Notes: generated by a model from the letters alone, not told the origin. Positions 24,972 to 36,220 are shown, counted from the stretch's first letter. The stretch: 64,000 nt of DNA from Melastoma dodecandrum (GCA_029817715.1 JARUPY010000235.1:372001-436000), one strand, 5' to 3'. A program made the numbers and translations.

Positions 24972-25090
24972 GGAGTGCAACACGTGGACTTCCCAAGAGG
25001 TCACCGATCCTAGTACTACTGTCGCCCAAGTACGCTTAGCTTCGGAATTATGATGGGATCCGGTGCTTTAGTACTGGTATGGTCGCTTCC
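24972..25090 (-). rRNA. 5S rRNA, copy M7
   Basis: The 5' end reads GGAAGCGACC instead of GGGTGCGACC, which would weaken helix I. Confidence 0.88.
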
Positions 25091-25305
25091 ATTGTTTCAA
25101 TCTTGTCATTTGTTTAACTTTTTGAGTTTCTTCTCCCGTTCGTCCAAATTGTGTGCAGTTCTCCATCTCGCCGGTTGTGAATAGAACTGTGGACAACGAG
25201 TGGAACAAGGCCAAAACTTACGGTCCTATACTTGAACAAAACCGAAAGGACAAATCAAACACGCGAACGATCGACATAGAAACAAAGGTGAAATGACGAC
25301 AAAAA

Positions 25306-25424
25306 TGGGTGCAACACGAGGACTTCCCTGGAGGTCACCCATCCTAGTACTACTGTCGCCCAAGCATGCTTAACTTCGGTGTTCTGGTGGGATCCGGTGC
25401 TTTGGTGCTGGTATGGTCGCACCC
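25306..25424 (-). rRNA. 5S rRNA, copy M8
   Basis: Full length, long-spacer class, close to consensus. Confidence 0.92.
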
Positions 25425-25639
25425 ATAGTTTCAATCTCGTCAATTGTTTAACTTTTTGAGTTTCTTCTACCGTTCGTCCAAATTGTGTCCGGTTCTCCAT
25501 ATCGCCGGTTGGGAATCGAAATGTGGACAACGAGTGGAAGGAGGCCAAAACTTACGGTCCTAAATTTGAACAAAATCGAAAGAACAAATCAAACACGCGA
25601 ATAATCGACGGAGAAACACAGGTGAAATGACGACAAAAA

Positions 25640-25758
25640 GGGGCGCAACAAGTGGACTACCTAAGAGGTCACCGATCCTAGTACTATTCTAGCCTAAGCA
25701 CGTTTAACTTCGGAGTTCTAATGGGATCCGATGCTTTAGTGCTGGAACCGTCGCACCG
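25640..25758 (-). rRNA. 5S rRNA, copy M9
   Basis: Full length; 3' end GTTGCGCCCC and several substitutions. Confidence 0.88.
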
Positions 25759-25973
25759 GTTGTTTCAATATTGTAAATTGTTTAACTTTTTGAGTTTCTT
25801 CTCCCGTTTGTCCGAATTGTGTGTGGTTCTCCATCTCGCCGGTTGCGAATGGAAATGTGGACAACTAGTGAAAGGAGGCCAAAACTTACGGTTCTACACT
25901 TGAACAAAACCGAAAGAAAAAATCAAACACGCGAACGATCGACAGAGAAACAAAGGTGAAATGATGACAAAAA

Positions 25974-26091
25974 GGGGTGCAACACGTGGACTTCCCAGGA
26001 GGTCACCGATCCGAGTACTACTCTCACCCAAGCACGCTTAAGTTCGGAGGTCTCATGGGATCCGGTGCTTTAGTGTGGTATGGTCGCACCC
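25974..26091 (-). rRNA. 5S rRNA, copy M10
   Basis: One-base deletion near nt 15 and a few substitutions. Confidence 0.88.
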
Positions 26092-26304
26092 GTTGTTTCA
26101 ATCTTGTCAATTGCTTAACTTTTTGAGTTTTTTCTCCCGTTCAACCAAATTGTGTGCAGTTCTCCATCTCGCCGGTTGCGAATCGAAATGTGGACCACGA
26201 GTGGAAGGACCAAAAGTTACGGTCCTAAAGTTTAACAAAACCAAAAGAACAAATCAAACAAGCGAACGCCTGACGGAGAAACAATGGTGAAATGACGACA
26301 AAAC

Positions 26305-26361
26305 GGGGTGCAACACGAGGACTTCCCAGGAGGTGAGCCATCCCAGTACTAGTCTCACGCA
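26305..26361 (-). pseudogene. 5S rRNA fragment, copy M11
   Basis: Only the 3' half of the gene (about nt 63-119). At 26361 it jumps into spacer sequence (CTTGAACAAAACCG), so the A box and 5' half are lost. The unit is only 133 bp long. Confidence 0.9.
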
Positions 26362-26437
26362 ACTTGAACAAAACCGAAAGAACAAATCAAACACGAGAAC
26401 GATCGACCGAGAAACAAAGGTGAAATGACGACAAAAA

Positions 26438-26557
26438 GGGTTCCAACACGAGGACTTCCCAGGAGATCGGCCATCCAAGTGCTACTCTCGCCGTTGTACG
26501 CTTAACTTCGGAGTTCTGATGGGATCCGGTGCTTTATTGCGGGTTTTGGTCGCACCC
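26438..26557 (-). rRNA. 5S rRNA, copy M12
   Basis: Long-spacer class, altered 3' end (GTTGGAACCC) and a one-base insertion near the 5' end. Confidence 0.85.
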
Positions 26558-26772
26558 ATAGCTTCAATCTCGTCAATTGCTTAGCTTTTTGAGTTTCTTC
26601 AACCATTCGTCCAAATTGTGTCCGGTTCTCCATCTCGCCGGTTGGGAATCGAAATGTGCACAACAAATGGAAGGAACCCAAAACTTACGGTCCTAAAGTT
26701 TAACAAAACCAAAAGAACAAATCAAACACGTGAACGACTGACGAAGAAACAATGGTGAAATGACGACAAAAC

Positions 26773-26891
26773 GGGGTGCAACACGAGGACTTCCCAGGAG
26801 GTCACCCATCCCAGTACTAGTCTCACGCAAGCACACTTAACTTCAGAGTTCTCATGTGATCCGGTGCTTTAGTGCTGGTATGGTCGCACCC
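26773..26891 (-). rRNA. 5S rRNA, copy M13
   Basis: Full length. Last copy of the long-spacer class before units shorten to about 302 bp. Confidence 0.9.
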
Positions 26892-27073
26892 GTTGTTTCA
26901 ATCATGTCAATTGTTTAAATTTTTGAGTTTTTTCTCCCGTTCAACCAAATTGTGTGCGGTTCTCCATCTCGCCGGTTGCGAATCGAGATGTGGACAACGA
27001 GTGGAAGGAGGCTAAAACTTACGGTCCAAAAGTTGAACAAACCAAAAGAACAAATCAAACACGCGAACAAAAA

Positions 27074-27192
27074 GGAGTGCGACACGAGGACTTCCCAGGA
27101 TGTCACCCTTCCTCGTTTAACTCTCGCCCAAGCACGCTTAACTTCGGAGTTCTGATGGAATCCGGTGCTTTACTACTGGTTTGGTCGCACTC
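27074..27192 (-). rRNA. 5S rRNA, copy M14
   Basis: First short-spacer unit. Changes in the region between A and C boxes (AGTTAAACGAGG in place of AGTAGTACTAGG). Confidence 0.88.
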
Positions 27193-27376
27193 GTTGTTAC
27201 ATTCTCGTCAATTGTTTAACTTTTTGCATTTATTCTACCGTTCGTCCAAATTGTGTCCGGTTCCCTATCTCGCCGGTTGCGAATCGAAATGTGGACAACG
27301 AGTGGATGGAGGCCAAAACTTACGGTCCTAAAGTTGAACAAAACCAAAAAGAACAAATCAAACTCACGAACAAAAA

Positions 27377-27494
27377 GGAGTGCAACACGAGGACGTCCCA
27401 GGAGGCACCCATCCTCGTACTACCCTCGCCCAAACATGCTTAACTTTGGAGTTCTAATGGGATTCGGTGCTTTAGTGCTGGTATGGTCGCACCC
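27377..27494 (-). rRNA. 5S rRNA, copy M15
   Basis: One-base deletion in the C box (GGGTGCCTCCTGGG), which probably weakens TFIIIA binding. Confidence 0.88.
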
Positions 27495-27660
27495 GCTGTT
27501 ACATTCTCGTCAATTGTTTAACATTTTTCATTTATTCTACCGTTCGTCCAAATTTTGTCCGGTTGCCAATCGAGATGTGGACAACGAGTGGAAGGAGGCC
27601 AAAACTTACGGTCCAAAAGTTAAACAAACCGAAAGAAAAAATCAAACACGTGAACAAAGG

Positions 27661-27778
27661 GAAGTGCAGCACGAGGACTTCCCAGGAGGTCACGCTTCCT
27701 AGTACTACTCTAACCCAACTACGCTGAACTTCAGATTTCTGATGGGATTCGGTGCTTTGCTGCTGTATGGTTGCACCC
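27661..27778 (-). rRNA. 5S rRNA, copy M16
   Basis: Diverged in the A-box region (CAGCGTAGTT) with a one-base deletion near the 5' end. Last diverged copy before the core. Confidence 0.85.
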
Positions 27779-27961
27779 ACTATTACATTTTCGTCAATTG
27801 TTTAACTTTTTGCGTTTATTCTACCGTTCGTCCAAATTGTGTCCGGTTCTCCATCTCGCCGGTTCCGAATCGAAATGTGGACAACGAGTGGAAGGAGGCC
27901 AAAACTTACGGTCCTAAAGTTGAACAAAACCAAAAGAACAAATCAAACACGCGAACAAAAA

Positions 27962-28080
27962 GGAGTGCAACACGAGGACTTCCCAGGAGGTCACCCATCC
28001 TAGTACTACTCTCGCCCAAGCACGCTTAACTTCGGAGTTCTGATGGGATCCGGTGCTTTAGTGCTGGTGTGGTCGCACCC
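27962..28080 (-). rRNA. 5S rRNA, copy M17
   Basis: First core copy; no departure from the array consensus noticed. Confidence 0.97.
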
Positions 28081-28263
28081 GCTGTTACATTCTCGTCAAT
28101 TGTTTAACTTTTTTTGTTTATTCTACCGTTCGTCCAAATTGTGTCCGATTCTCCATCTCGCCGGTTCCGAATCGAAATGTGGACAACGAGTGGAAGGAGG
28201 CCAAAACTTACGGTCCTAAAGTTGAACAAAACCAAAAGAACAAATCAAACACGCGAACAAAAA

Positions 28264-28382
28264 GGAGTGCAACACGAGGACTTCCCAGGAGGTCACCCAT
28301 CCTAGTACTACTCTCGCCCAAGCACGCTTAACTTCGGAGTTCTGATGGGATCCGGTGCTTTAGTGCTGGTGTGGTCGCACCC
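28264..28382 (-). rRNA. 5S rRNA, copy M18
   Basis: Core copy at consensus; the spacer next to it has TTTTTTTG where most core units have TTTTTGCG. Confidence 0.97.
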
Positions 28383-28565
28383 GATGTTACATTCTCGTCA
28401 ATTGTTTAACTTTTTGCGTTTATTCTACCGTTCGTCCAAATTGTGTCCGGTTCTCCATCTCGCCGGTTCCGAATCGAAATGTGGACAACGAGTGGAAGGA
28501 GGCCAAAACTTACGGTCCTAAAGTTGAACAAAACCAAAGGAACAAATCAAACACGCGAACAAAAA

Positions 28566-28684
28566 GGAGTGCAACACGAGGACTTCCCAGGAGGTCACCC
28601 ATCCTAGTACTACTCTCGCCCAAGCACGCTTAACTTCGGAGTTCTGATGGGATCCGGTGCTTTAGTGCGGATATGGTCGCACCC
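28566..28684 (-). rRNA. 5S rRNA, copy M19
   Basis: Core copy with ATATCCGCAC in place of ACACCAGCAC near the 5' end. Confidence 0.96.
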
Positions 28685-28867
28685 GCTGTTACATTCTCGT
28701 CAATTGTTTAACTTTTTGCGTTTATTCTACCGTTCGTCCAAATTGTGTCCGGTTCTCCATCTCGCCGGTTCCGAATCGAAATGTGGACAACGAGTGGAAG
28801 GAGGCCAAAACTTACGGTCCTAAAGTTGAACAAAACCAAAAGAACAAATCAAACACGCGAACAAAAA

Positions 28868-28986
28868 GGAGTGCAACACGAGGACTTCCCAGGAGGTCAC
28901 CCATCCTAGTACTACTCTCGCCCAAGCACGCTTAACTTCGGAGTTCTGATGGGATCCGGTGCTTTAGTGCTGGTGTGGTCGCACCC
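28868..28986 (-). rRNA. 5S rRNA, copy M20
   Basis: Core copy at consensus; the adjacent spacer shares the TTTTTTTG variant. Confidence 0.97.
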
Positions 28987-29169
28987 GCTGTTACATTCTC
29001 GTCAATTGTTTAACTTTTTTTGTTTATTCTACCGTTCGTCCAAATTGTGTCCGGTTCTCCATCTCGCCGGTTCCGAATCGAAATGTGGACAACGAGTGGA
29101 AGGAGGCCAAAACTTACGGTCCTAAAGTTGAACAAAACCAAAAGAACAAATCAAACACGCGAACAAAAA

Positions 29170-29288
29170 GGAGTGCAACACGAGGACTTCCCAGGAGGTC
29201 ACCCATCCTAGTACTACTCTCGCCCAAGCACGCTTAACTTCGGAGTTCTGATGGGATCCGGTGCTTTAGTGCTGGTGTGGTCGCACCC
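29170..29288 (-). rRNA. 5S rRNA, copy M21
   Basis: Core copy; no departure from consensus noticed. Confidence 0.97.
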
Positions 29289-29471
29289 GTTGTTACATTC
29301 TCGTCAATTGTTTAACTTTTTGCGTTTATTCTACCGTTCGTCCAAATTGTGTCCGGTTCTCCATCTCGCCGGTTCCGAATCGAAATGTGGACAACGAGTG
29401 GAAGGAGGCCAAAACTTACGGTCCTAAAGTTGAACAAAACCAAAAGAACAAATCAAACACGCGAACAAAAA

Positions 29472-29590
29472 GGAGTGCAACACGAGGACTTCCCAGGAGG
29501 TCACCCATCCTAGTACTACTCTCGCCCAAGCACGCTTAACTTCGGAGTTCTGATGGGATCCGGTGCTTTAGTGCTGGTGTGGTCGCACCC
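29472..29590 (-). rRNA. 5S rRNA, copy M22
   Basis: Core copy; no departure from consensus noticed. Confidence 0.97.
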
Positions 29591-29773
29591 GCTGTTACAT
29601 TCTCGTCAATTGTTTAACTTTTTGCGTTTATTCTACCGTTCGTCCAAATTGTGTCCGGTTCTCCATCTCGCCGGTTCCGAATCGAAATGTGGACAACGAG
29701 TGGAAGGAGGCCAAAACTTACGGTCCTAAAGTTGAACAAAACCAAAGGAACAAATCAAACACGCGAACAAAAA

Positions 29774-29894
29774 GGAGTGCAACACACGAGGACTTCCCAG
29801 GAGGTCACCCATCCTAGTACTACTCTCGCCCAAGCACGCTTAACTTCGGAGTTCTGATGGGATCCGGTGCTTTAGTGCTGGTGTGGTCGCACCC
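29774..29894 (-). rRNA. 5S rRNA, copy M23
   Basis: Core copy with a 2-bp insertion near the 3' end (CTCGTGTGTTGC), giving 121 nt. Confidence 0.95.
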
Positions 29895-30077
29895 GCTGTT
29901 ACATTCTCGTCAATTGTTTAACTTTTTGCGTTTATTCTACCGTTCGTCCAAATTGTGTCCGGTTCTCCATCTCGCCGGTTCCGAATCGAAATGTGGACAA
30001 CGAGTGGAAGGAGGCCAAAACTTACGGTCCTAAAGTTGAACAAAACCAAAGGAACAAATCAAACACGCGAACAAAAA

Positions 30078-30196
30078 GGAGTGCAACACGAGGACTTCCC
30101 AGGAGGTCACCCATCCTAGTACTACTCTCGCCCAAGCACGCTTAACTTCGGAGTTCTGATGGGATCCGGTGCTTTAGTGCTGGTGTGGTCGCACCC
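30078..30196 (-). rRNA. 5S rRNA, copy M24
   Basis: Core copy at consensus. By gene numbering the A box is at about 30134-30149, the C box at 30100-30117, and the T5 terminator at 30073-30077. Confidence 0.97.
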
Positions 30197-30379
30197 GCTG
30201 TTACATTCTCGTCAATTGTTTAACTTTTTGCGTTTATTCTACCGTTCGTCCAAATTGTGTCCGGTTCTCCATCTCGCCGGTTCCGAATCGAAATGTGGAC
30301 AACGAGTGGAAGGAGGCCAAAACTTACGGTCCTAAAGTTGAACAAAACCAAAGGAACAAATCAAACACGCGAACAAAAA

Positions 30380-30498
30380 GGAGTGCAACACGAGGACTTC
30401 CCAGGAGGTCACCCATCCTAGTACTACTCTCGCCCAAGCACGCTTAACTTCGGAGTTCTGATGGGATCCGGTGCTTTAGTGCTGGTGTGGTCGCACCC
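30380..30498 (-). rRNA. 5S rRNA, copy M25
   Basis: Core copy; no departure from consensus noticed. Confidence 0.97.
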
Positions 30499-30681
30499 GC
30501 TGTTACATTCTCGTCAATTGTTTAACTTTTTGCGTTTATTCTACCGTTCGTCCAAATTGTGTCCGGTTCTCCATCTCGCCGGTTCCGAATCGAAATGTGG
30601 ACAACGAGTGGAAGGAGGCCAAAACTTACGGTCCTAAAGTTGAACAAAACCAAAGGAACAAATCAAACACGCGAACAAAAA

Positions 30682-30800
30682 GGAGTGCAACACGAGGACT
30701 TCCCAGGAGGTCACCCATCCTAGTACTACTCTCGCCCAAGCACGCTTAACTTCGGAGTTCTGATGGGATCCGGTGCTTTAGTGCGGGTGTGGTCGCACCC
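30682..30800 (-). rRNA. 5S rRNA, copy M26
   Basis: Core copy with CACCCGCAC in place of CACCAGCAC near the 5' end. Confidence 0.97.
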
Positions 30801-30983
30801 GCTGTTACATTCTCGTCAATTGTTTAACTTTTTGCGTTTATTCTACCGTTCGTCCAAATTGTGTCCGGTTCTCCATCTCGCCGGTTCCGAATCGAAATGT
30901 GGACAACGAGTGGAAGGAGGCCAAAACTTACGGTCCTAAAGTTGAACAAAACCAAAGGAACAAATCAAACACGCGAACAAAAA

Positions 30984-31102
30984 GGAGTGCAACACGAGGA
31001 CTTCCCAGGAGGTCACCCATCCTAGTACTACTCTCGCCCAAGCACGCTTAACTTCGGAGTTCTGATGGGATCCGGTGCTTTAGTGCTGGTGTGGTCGCAC
31101 CC
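30984..31102 (-). rRNA. 5S rRNA, copy M27
   Basis: Core copy; no departure from consensus noticed. Confidence 0.97.
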
Positions 31103-31285
31103 GCTGTTACATTCTCGTCAATTGTTTAACTTTTTGCGTTTATTCTACCGTTCGTCCAAATTGTGTCCGGTTCTCCATCTCGCCGGTTCCGAATCGAAAT
31201 GTGGACAACGAGTGGAAGGAGGCCAAAACTTACGGTCCTAAAGTTGAACAAAACCAAAGGAACAAATCAAACACGCGAACAAAAA

Positions 31286-31404
31286 GGAGTGCAACACGAG
31301 GACTTCCCAGGAGGTCACCCATCCTAGTACTACTCTCGCCCAAGCACGCTTAACTTCGGAGTTCTGATGGGATCCGGTGCTTTAGTGCTGGTGTGGTCGC
31401 ACCC
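31286..31404 (-). rRNA. 5S rRNA, copy M28
   Basis: Core copy; no departure from consensus noticed. Confidence 0.97.
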
Positions 31405-31587
31405 GCTGTTACATTCTCGTCAATTGTTTAACTTTTTGCGTTTATTCTACCGTTCGTCCAAATTGTGTCCGGTTCTCCATCTCGCCGGTTCCGAATCGAA
31501 ATGTGGACAACGAGTGGAAGGAGGCCAAAACTTACGGTCCTAAAGTTGAACAAAACCAAAGGAACAAATCAAACACGCGAACAAAAA

Positions 31588-31706
31588 GGAGTGCAACACG
31601 AGGACTTCCCAGGAGGTCACCCATCCTAGTACTACTCTCGCCCAAGCACGCTTAACTTCGGAGTTCTGATGGGATCCGGTGCTTTAGTGCTGGTGTGGTC
31701 GCACCC
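31588..31706 (-). rRNA. 5S rRNA, copy M29
   Basis: Core copy; no departure from consensus noticed. Confidence 0.97.
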
Positions 31707-31858
31707 GCTGTTACATTCTCGTCAATTGTTTAACTTTTTGCGTTTATTCTACCGTTCGTCCAAATTGTGTCCGGTTCTCCATCTCGCCGGTTCCGAATCG
31801 AAATGTGGACAACGAGTGGAAGGAGGCCAAAACTTACGGTCCTAAAGTTGAACAAAAA

Positions 31859-31977
31859 GGAGTGCAACACGAGGACTTCCCAGGAGGTCACCCATCCTAG
31901 TACTACTCTCGCCCAAGCACGCTTAACTTCGGAGTTCTGATGGGATCCGGTGCTTTAGTGCTGGTGTGGTCGCACCC
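31859..31977 (-). rRNA. 5S rRNA, copy M30
   Basis: The gene is at consensus, but 31 bp of the spacer just downstream of it (between GTTGAACAAA and AAGGAG on the plus strand) is deleted. The unit is 271 bp. Confidence 0.97.
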
Positions 31978-32160
31978 GCTGTTACATTCTCGTCAATTGT
32001 TTAACTTTTTGCGTTTATTCTACCGTTCGTCCAAATTGTGTCCGGTTCTCCATCTCGCCGGTTCCGAATCGAAATGTGGACAACGAGTGGAAGGAGGCCA
32101 AAACTTACGGTCCTAAAGTTGAACAAAACCAAAGGAACAAATCAAACACGCGAACAAAAA

Positions 32161-32279
32161 GGAGTGCAACACGAGGACTTCCCAGGAGGTCACCCATCCT
32201 AGTACTACTCTCGCCCAAGCACGCTTAACTTCGGAGTTCTGATGGGATCCGGTGCTTTAGTGCTGGTGTGGTCGCACCC
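32161..32279 (-). rRNA. 5S rRNA, copy M31
   Basis: Core copy; no departure from consensus noticed. Confidence 0.97.
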
Positions 32280-32462
32280 GCTGTTACATTCTCGTCAATT
32301 GTTTAACTTTTTGCGTTTATTCTACCGTTCGTCCAAATTGTGTCCGGTTCTCCATCTCGCCGGTTCCGAATCGAAATGTGGACAACGAGTGGAAGGAGGC
32401 CAAAACTTACGGTCCTAAAGTTGAACAAAACCAAAGGAACAAATCAAACACGCGAACAAAAA

Positions 32463-32581
32463 ACTGTGCAACACGAGGACTTCCCAGGAGGTCACCCATC
32501 CTAGTACTACTCTCGCCCAAGCACGCTTAACTTCGGAGTTCTGATGGGATCCGGTGCTTTAGTGCTGGTGTGGTCGCACCC
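32463..32581 (-). rRNA. 5S rRNA, copy M32
   Basis: Core copy whose 3' end reads GCACAGTTTTT instead of GCACTCCTTTTT, altering the closing base pairs of helix I. Confidence 0.96.
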
Positions 32582-32764
32582 GCTGTTACATTCTCGTCAA
32601 TTGTTTAACTTTTTGCGTTTATTCTACCGTTCGTCCAAATTGTGTCCGGTTCTCCATCTCGCCGGTTCCGAATCGAAATGTGGACAACGAGTGGAAGGAG
32701 GCCAAAACTTACGGTCCTAAAGTTGAACAAAACCAAAGGAACAAATCAAACACGCGAACAAAAA

Positions 32765-32883
32765 GGAGTGCAACACGAGGACTTCCCAGGAGGTCACCCA
32801 TCCTAGTACTACTCTCGCCCAAGCACGCTTAACTTCGGAGTTCTGATGGGATCCGGTGCTTTAGTGCTGGTGTGGTCGCACCC
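32765..32883 (-). rRNA. 5S rRNA, copy M33
   Basis: Core copy; no departure from consensus noticed in the gene. Confidence 0.97.
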
Positions 32884-33066
32884 GCTGTTACATTCTCGTC
32901 AATTGTTTAACTTTTTGCGTTTATTCTACCGTTCGTCCTAATTGTGTCCGGTTCTCCATCTCGCCGGTTCCGAATCGAAATGTGGACAACGAGTGGAAGG
33001 AGGCCAAAACTTACGGTCCTAAAGTTGAACAAAACCAAAGGAACAAATCAAACACGCGAACAAAAA

Positions 33067-33185
33067 GGAGTGCAACACGAGGACTTCCCAGGAGGTCACC
33101 CATCCTAGTACTACTCTCGCCCAAGCACGCTTAACTTCGGAGTTCTGATGGGATCCGGTGCTTTAGTGCGGGTGTGGTCGCACCC
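33067..33185 (-). rRNA. 5S rRNA, copy M34
   Basis: Core copy with the CACCCGCAC variant also seen in M26 and M40. Confidence 0.97.
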
Positions 33186-33368
33186 GCTGTTACATTCTCG
33201 TCAATTGTTTAACTTTTTGCGTTTATTCTACCGTTCGTCCAAATTGTGTCCGGTTCTCCATCTCGCCGGTTCCGAATCGAAATGTGGACAACGAGTGGAA
33301 GGAGGCCAAAACTTACGGTCCTAAAGTTGAACAAAACCAAAGGAACAAATCAAACACGCGAACAAAAA

Positions 33369-33487
33369 GGAGTGCAACACGAGGACTTCCCAGGAGGTCA
33401 CCCATCCTAGTACTACTCTCGCCCAAGCACGCTTAACTTCGGAGTTCTGATGGGATCCGGTGCTTTAGTGCTGGTGTGGTCGCACCC
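33369..33487 (-). rRNA. 5S rRNA, copy M35
   Basis: Core copy; no departure from consensus noticed. Confidence 0.97.
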
Positions 33488-33670
33488 GCTGTTACATTCT
33501 CGTCAATTGTTTAACTTTTTGCGTTTATTCTACCGTTCGTCCAAATTGTGTCCGGTTCTCCATCTCGCCGGTTCCGAATCGAAATGTGGACAACGAGTGG
33601 AAGGAGGCCAAAACTTACGGTCCTAAAGTTGAACAAAACCAAAGGAACAAATCAAACACGCGAACAAAAA

Positions 33671-33789
33671 GGAGTGCAACACGAGGACTTCCCAGGAGGT
33701 CACCCATCCTAGTACTACTCTCGCCCAAGCACGCTTAACTTCGGAGTTCTGATGGGATCCGGTGCTTTAGTGCTGGTGTGGTCGCACCC
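33671..33789 (-). rRNA. 5S rRNA, copy M36
   Basis: Core copy; no departure from consensus noticed. Confidence 0.97.
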
Positions 33790-33972
33790 GCTGTTACATT
33801 CTCGTCAATTGTTTAACTTTTTGCGTTTATTCTACCGTTCGTCCAAATTGTGTCCGGTTCTCCATCTCGCCGGTTCCGAATCGAAATGTGGACAACGAGT
33901 GGAAGGAGGCCAAAACTTACGGTCCTAAAGTTGAACAAAACCAAAGGAACAAATCAAACACGCGAACAAAAA

Positions 33973-34091
33973 GGAGTGCAACACGAGGACTTCCCAGGAG
34001 GTCACCCATCCTAGTACTACTCTCGCCCAAGCACGCTTAACTTCGGAGTTCTGATGGGATCCGGTGCTTTAGTGCTGGTGTGGTCGCACCC
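33973..34091 (-). rRNA. 5S rRNA, copy M37
   Basis: Core copy; no departure from consensus noticed. Confidence 0.97.
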
Positions 34092-34274
34092 GCTGTTACA
34101 TTCTCGTCAATTGTTTAACTTTTTGCGTTTATTCTACCGTTCGTCCAAATTGTGTCCGGTTCTCCATCTCGCCGGTTCCGAATCGAAATGTGGACAACGA
34201 GTGGAAGGAGGCCAAAACTTACGGTCCTAAAGTTGAACAAAACCAAAGGAACAAATCAAACACGCGAACAAAAA

Positions 34275-34393
34275 GGAGTGCAACACGAGGACTTCCCAGG
34301 AGGTCACCCATCCTAGTACTACTCTCGCCCAAGCACGCTTAACTTCGGAGTTCTGATGGGATCCGGTGCTTTAGTGCTGGTGTGGTCGCACCC
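34275..34393 (-). rRNA. 5S rRNA, copy M38
   Basis: Core copy at consensus; the upstream spacer has GTAAGAGC in place of GTAACAGC just before the gene. Confidence 0.97.
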
Positions 34394-34576
34394 GCTCTTA
34401 CATTCTCGTCAATTGTTTAACTTTTTGCGTTTATTCTACCGTTCGTCCAAATTGTGTCCGGTTCTCCATCTCGCCGGTTCCGAATCGAAATGTGGACAAC
34501 GAGTGGAAGGAGGCCAAAACTTACGGTCCTAAAGTTGAACAAAACCAAAGGAACAAATCAAACACGCGAACAAAAA

Positions 34577-34695
34577 GGAGTGCAACACGAGGACTTCCCA
34601 GGAGGTCACCCATCCTAGTACTACTCTCGCCCAAGCACGCTTAACTTCGGAGTTCTGATGGGATCCGGTGCTTTAGTGCTGGTGTGGTCGCACCC
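34577..34695 (-). rRNA. 5S rRNA, copy M39
   Basis: Core copy at consensus, sharing the GTAAGAGC upstream variant. Confidence 0.97.
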
Positions 34696-34878
34696 GCTCT
34701 TACATTCTCGTCAATTGTTTAACTTTTTGCGTTTATTCTACCGTTCGTCCAAATTGTGTCCGGTTCTCCATCTCGCCGGTTCCGAATCGAAATGTGGACA
34801 ACGAGCGGAAGGAGTTCAAAACTTACGGTCCTAAAGTTGAACAAAATCAAAAGAACAAATCAAACACGCGACCAAAAA

Positions 34879-34997
34879 GGAGTGCAACACGAGGACTTCC
34901 CAGGAGGTCACCCATCCTAGTACTACTCTCGCCCAAGCACGCTTAACTTCGGAGTTCTGATGGGATCCGGTGCTTTAGTGCGGGTGTGGTCGCACCC
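34879..34997 (-). rRNA. 5S rRNA, copy M40
   Basis: Core copy with CACCCGCAC near the 5' end. Confidence 0.97.
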
Positions 34998-35179
34998 GCT
35001 GTTACATTCTCGTCAATTGTTTAACTTTTTGCGTTTATTCTACCGTTCGTCCAAATTGTGTCCGGTTCTCCATCTCGTCGGTTCCGAATCGAAATGTGGA
35101 CAACGAGTGGAAGGAGGCCAAAACTTACGGTCCTAAAGTTGAAGAGACCAAAAGAACAAATCAAACACGCGACCAAAAA

Positions 35180-35298
35180 GGAGTGCAACACGAGGACTTC
35201 CCAGGAGGTCACCCATCCTAGTACTACTCTCGCCCAAGCACGCTTAACTTCGGAGTTCTGATGGGATCCGGTGCTTTAGTGCTGGTGTGGTCGCACCC
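35180..35298 (-). rRNA. 5S rRNA, copy M41
   Basis: At consensus; its downstream spacer has lost one base (GAAGAGACC in place of GAACAAAACC on the plus strand). Confidence 0.97.
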
Positions 35299-35481
35299 GC
35301 TCTTACATTCTCGTCAATTGTTTAACTTTTTGCGTTTATTCTACCGTTCGTCCAAATTGTGTCCGGTTCTCCATCTCGCCGGTTCCGAATCGAAATGTGG
35401 ACAACGAGTGGAAGGAGGCCAAAACTTACGGTCCTAAAGTTGAACAAAACCAAAAGAACAAATCAAACACGCGAATAAAAC

Positions 35482-35600
35482 AACGTGCAAGACGAGAACT
35501 TCCTAGGAGGTCACCCATCCAAGTACTACTCTCGCCCAAGCAAGCTTAACTTCAGAGTTCTGATGGGATCCGGTACGTTAGTGCTGGTATGGTCACACCC
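35482..35600 (-). rRNA. 5S rRNA, copy M42
   Basis: First diverged copy at the right edge; 3' end GCACGTTG and several substitutions. Confidence 0.9.
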
Positions 35601-35783
35601 GTTGATACATTCTCGTCAATTGTTTAACTTTTTGCGTTTATTCTACCATTCGTCCAAATTGTGTCCTATTCTCCATCTCGCCGGTTGTGCATCGAAATGT
35701 GGACTTCGAATGGAAGGAGGCCAAAACTTACGGTCCTAAAGTTGAACAAAATTAAATGAACAAATCATACACGCGAACAGAAA

Positions 35784-35902
35784 GGAGTGCATCTCGAGGA
35801 CTTCCAAGGAGATCACCCATCCTAGAACAACTGTCGCCCAAGCACGCTTAACTTCGGAGTTCTGATAGGATCCGGTGCTTCAGTGCTGGTATGGTCGCAC
35901 CC
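35784..35902 (-). rRNA. 5S rRNA, copy M43
   Basis: Full length; changes around the C box and in the region before it. Confidence 0.92.
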
Positions 35903-36085
35903 GCTGATACATTCTCGTCAATTGTTTAAGTTTTTGTGTATATTCTACCGTTCGTCCAAATTGTGTCCTGTTCTCCCTCTCGCCGGTTGCGAATCGAAAT
36001 GTAGACAACGTGTGGAAGGAGGCCAAAACTTACGGTCCTAAAGTTGAACAAAACCAAAAGAATAAAACAGACACGCGAACAAAAA

Positions 36086-36204
36086 GGAGTGCATCACGAG
36101 GACTTCCCAGGAGGTCACCCATCTTAGTGCTCCACTCGCCCAAGCACGCTTAACTTCGGAGTTCTGATGGGATCCGGTGCTTTAGTGCGGGTATGTTCGC
36201 ACCC
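36086..36204 (-). rRNA. 5S rRNA, copy M44
   Basis: Last minus-strand copy. Its upstream spacer is cut 16 bp beyond the gene start by the Sirevirus LTR at 36221. Confidence 0.93.
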
Positions 36205-36220
36205 GCTGCTACATTCTCGT

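Larger units (their letters stand above)
24103..36220 (-). repeat. 5S rDNA array, minus strand (copies M5-M44)
   Basis: Forty 5S copies on the minus strand. Units on the left (24.3-26.8 kb) are mostly 331-335 bp long and diverged. From 27962 to about 35480 the units are 302 bp and nearly identical; the last two or three units diverge again. In gene numbering the A box is at about nt 48-63 (GAAGTTAAGCGTGCTT), the intermediate element at about 67-72 and the C box at about 80-97 (GATGGGTGACCTCCTGGG), all intact in core copies. A run of five T follows the gene. The upstream spacer has C at -1 and an AT-rich stretch (AGTTAAACAATT) covering the -28 position where plant 5S genes carry a TATA-like element. 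The core unit is therefore a complete RNA polymerase III gene. Confidence 0.97.

Noticed and set aside
27962..36204. Regularly spaced identical repeats, as in a CRISPR array
   Set aside because: The repeats are complete 302-bp units with a 119-nt 5S gene; there are no short repeats with unique spacers, and the genome is plant.
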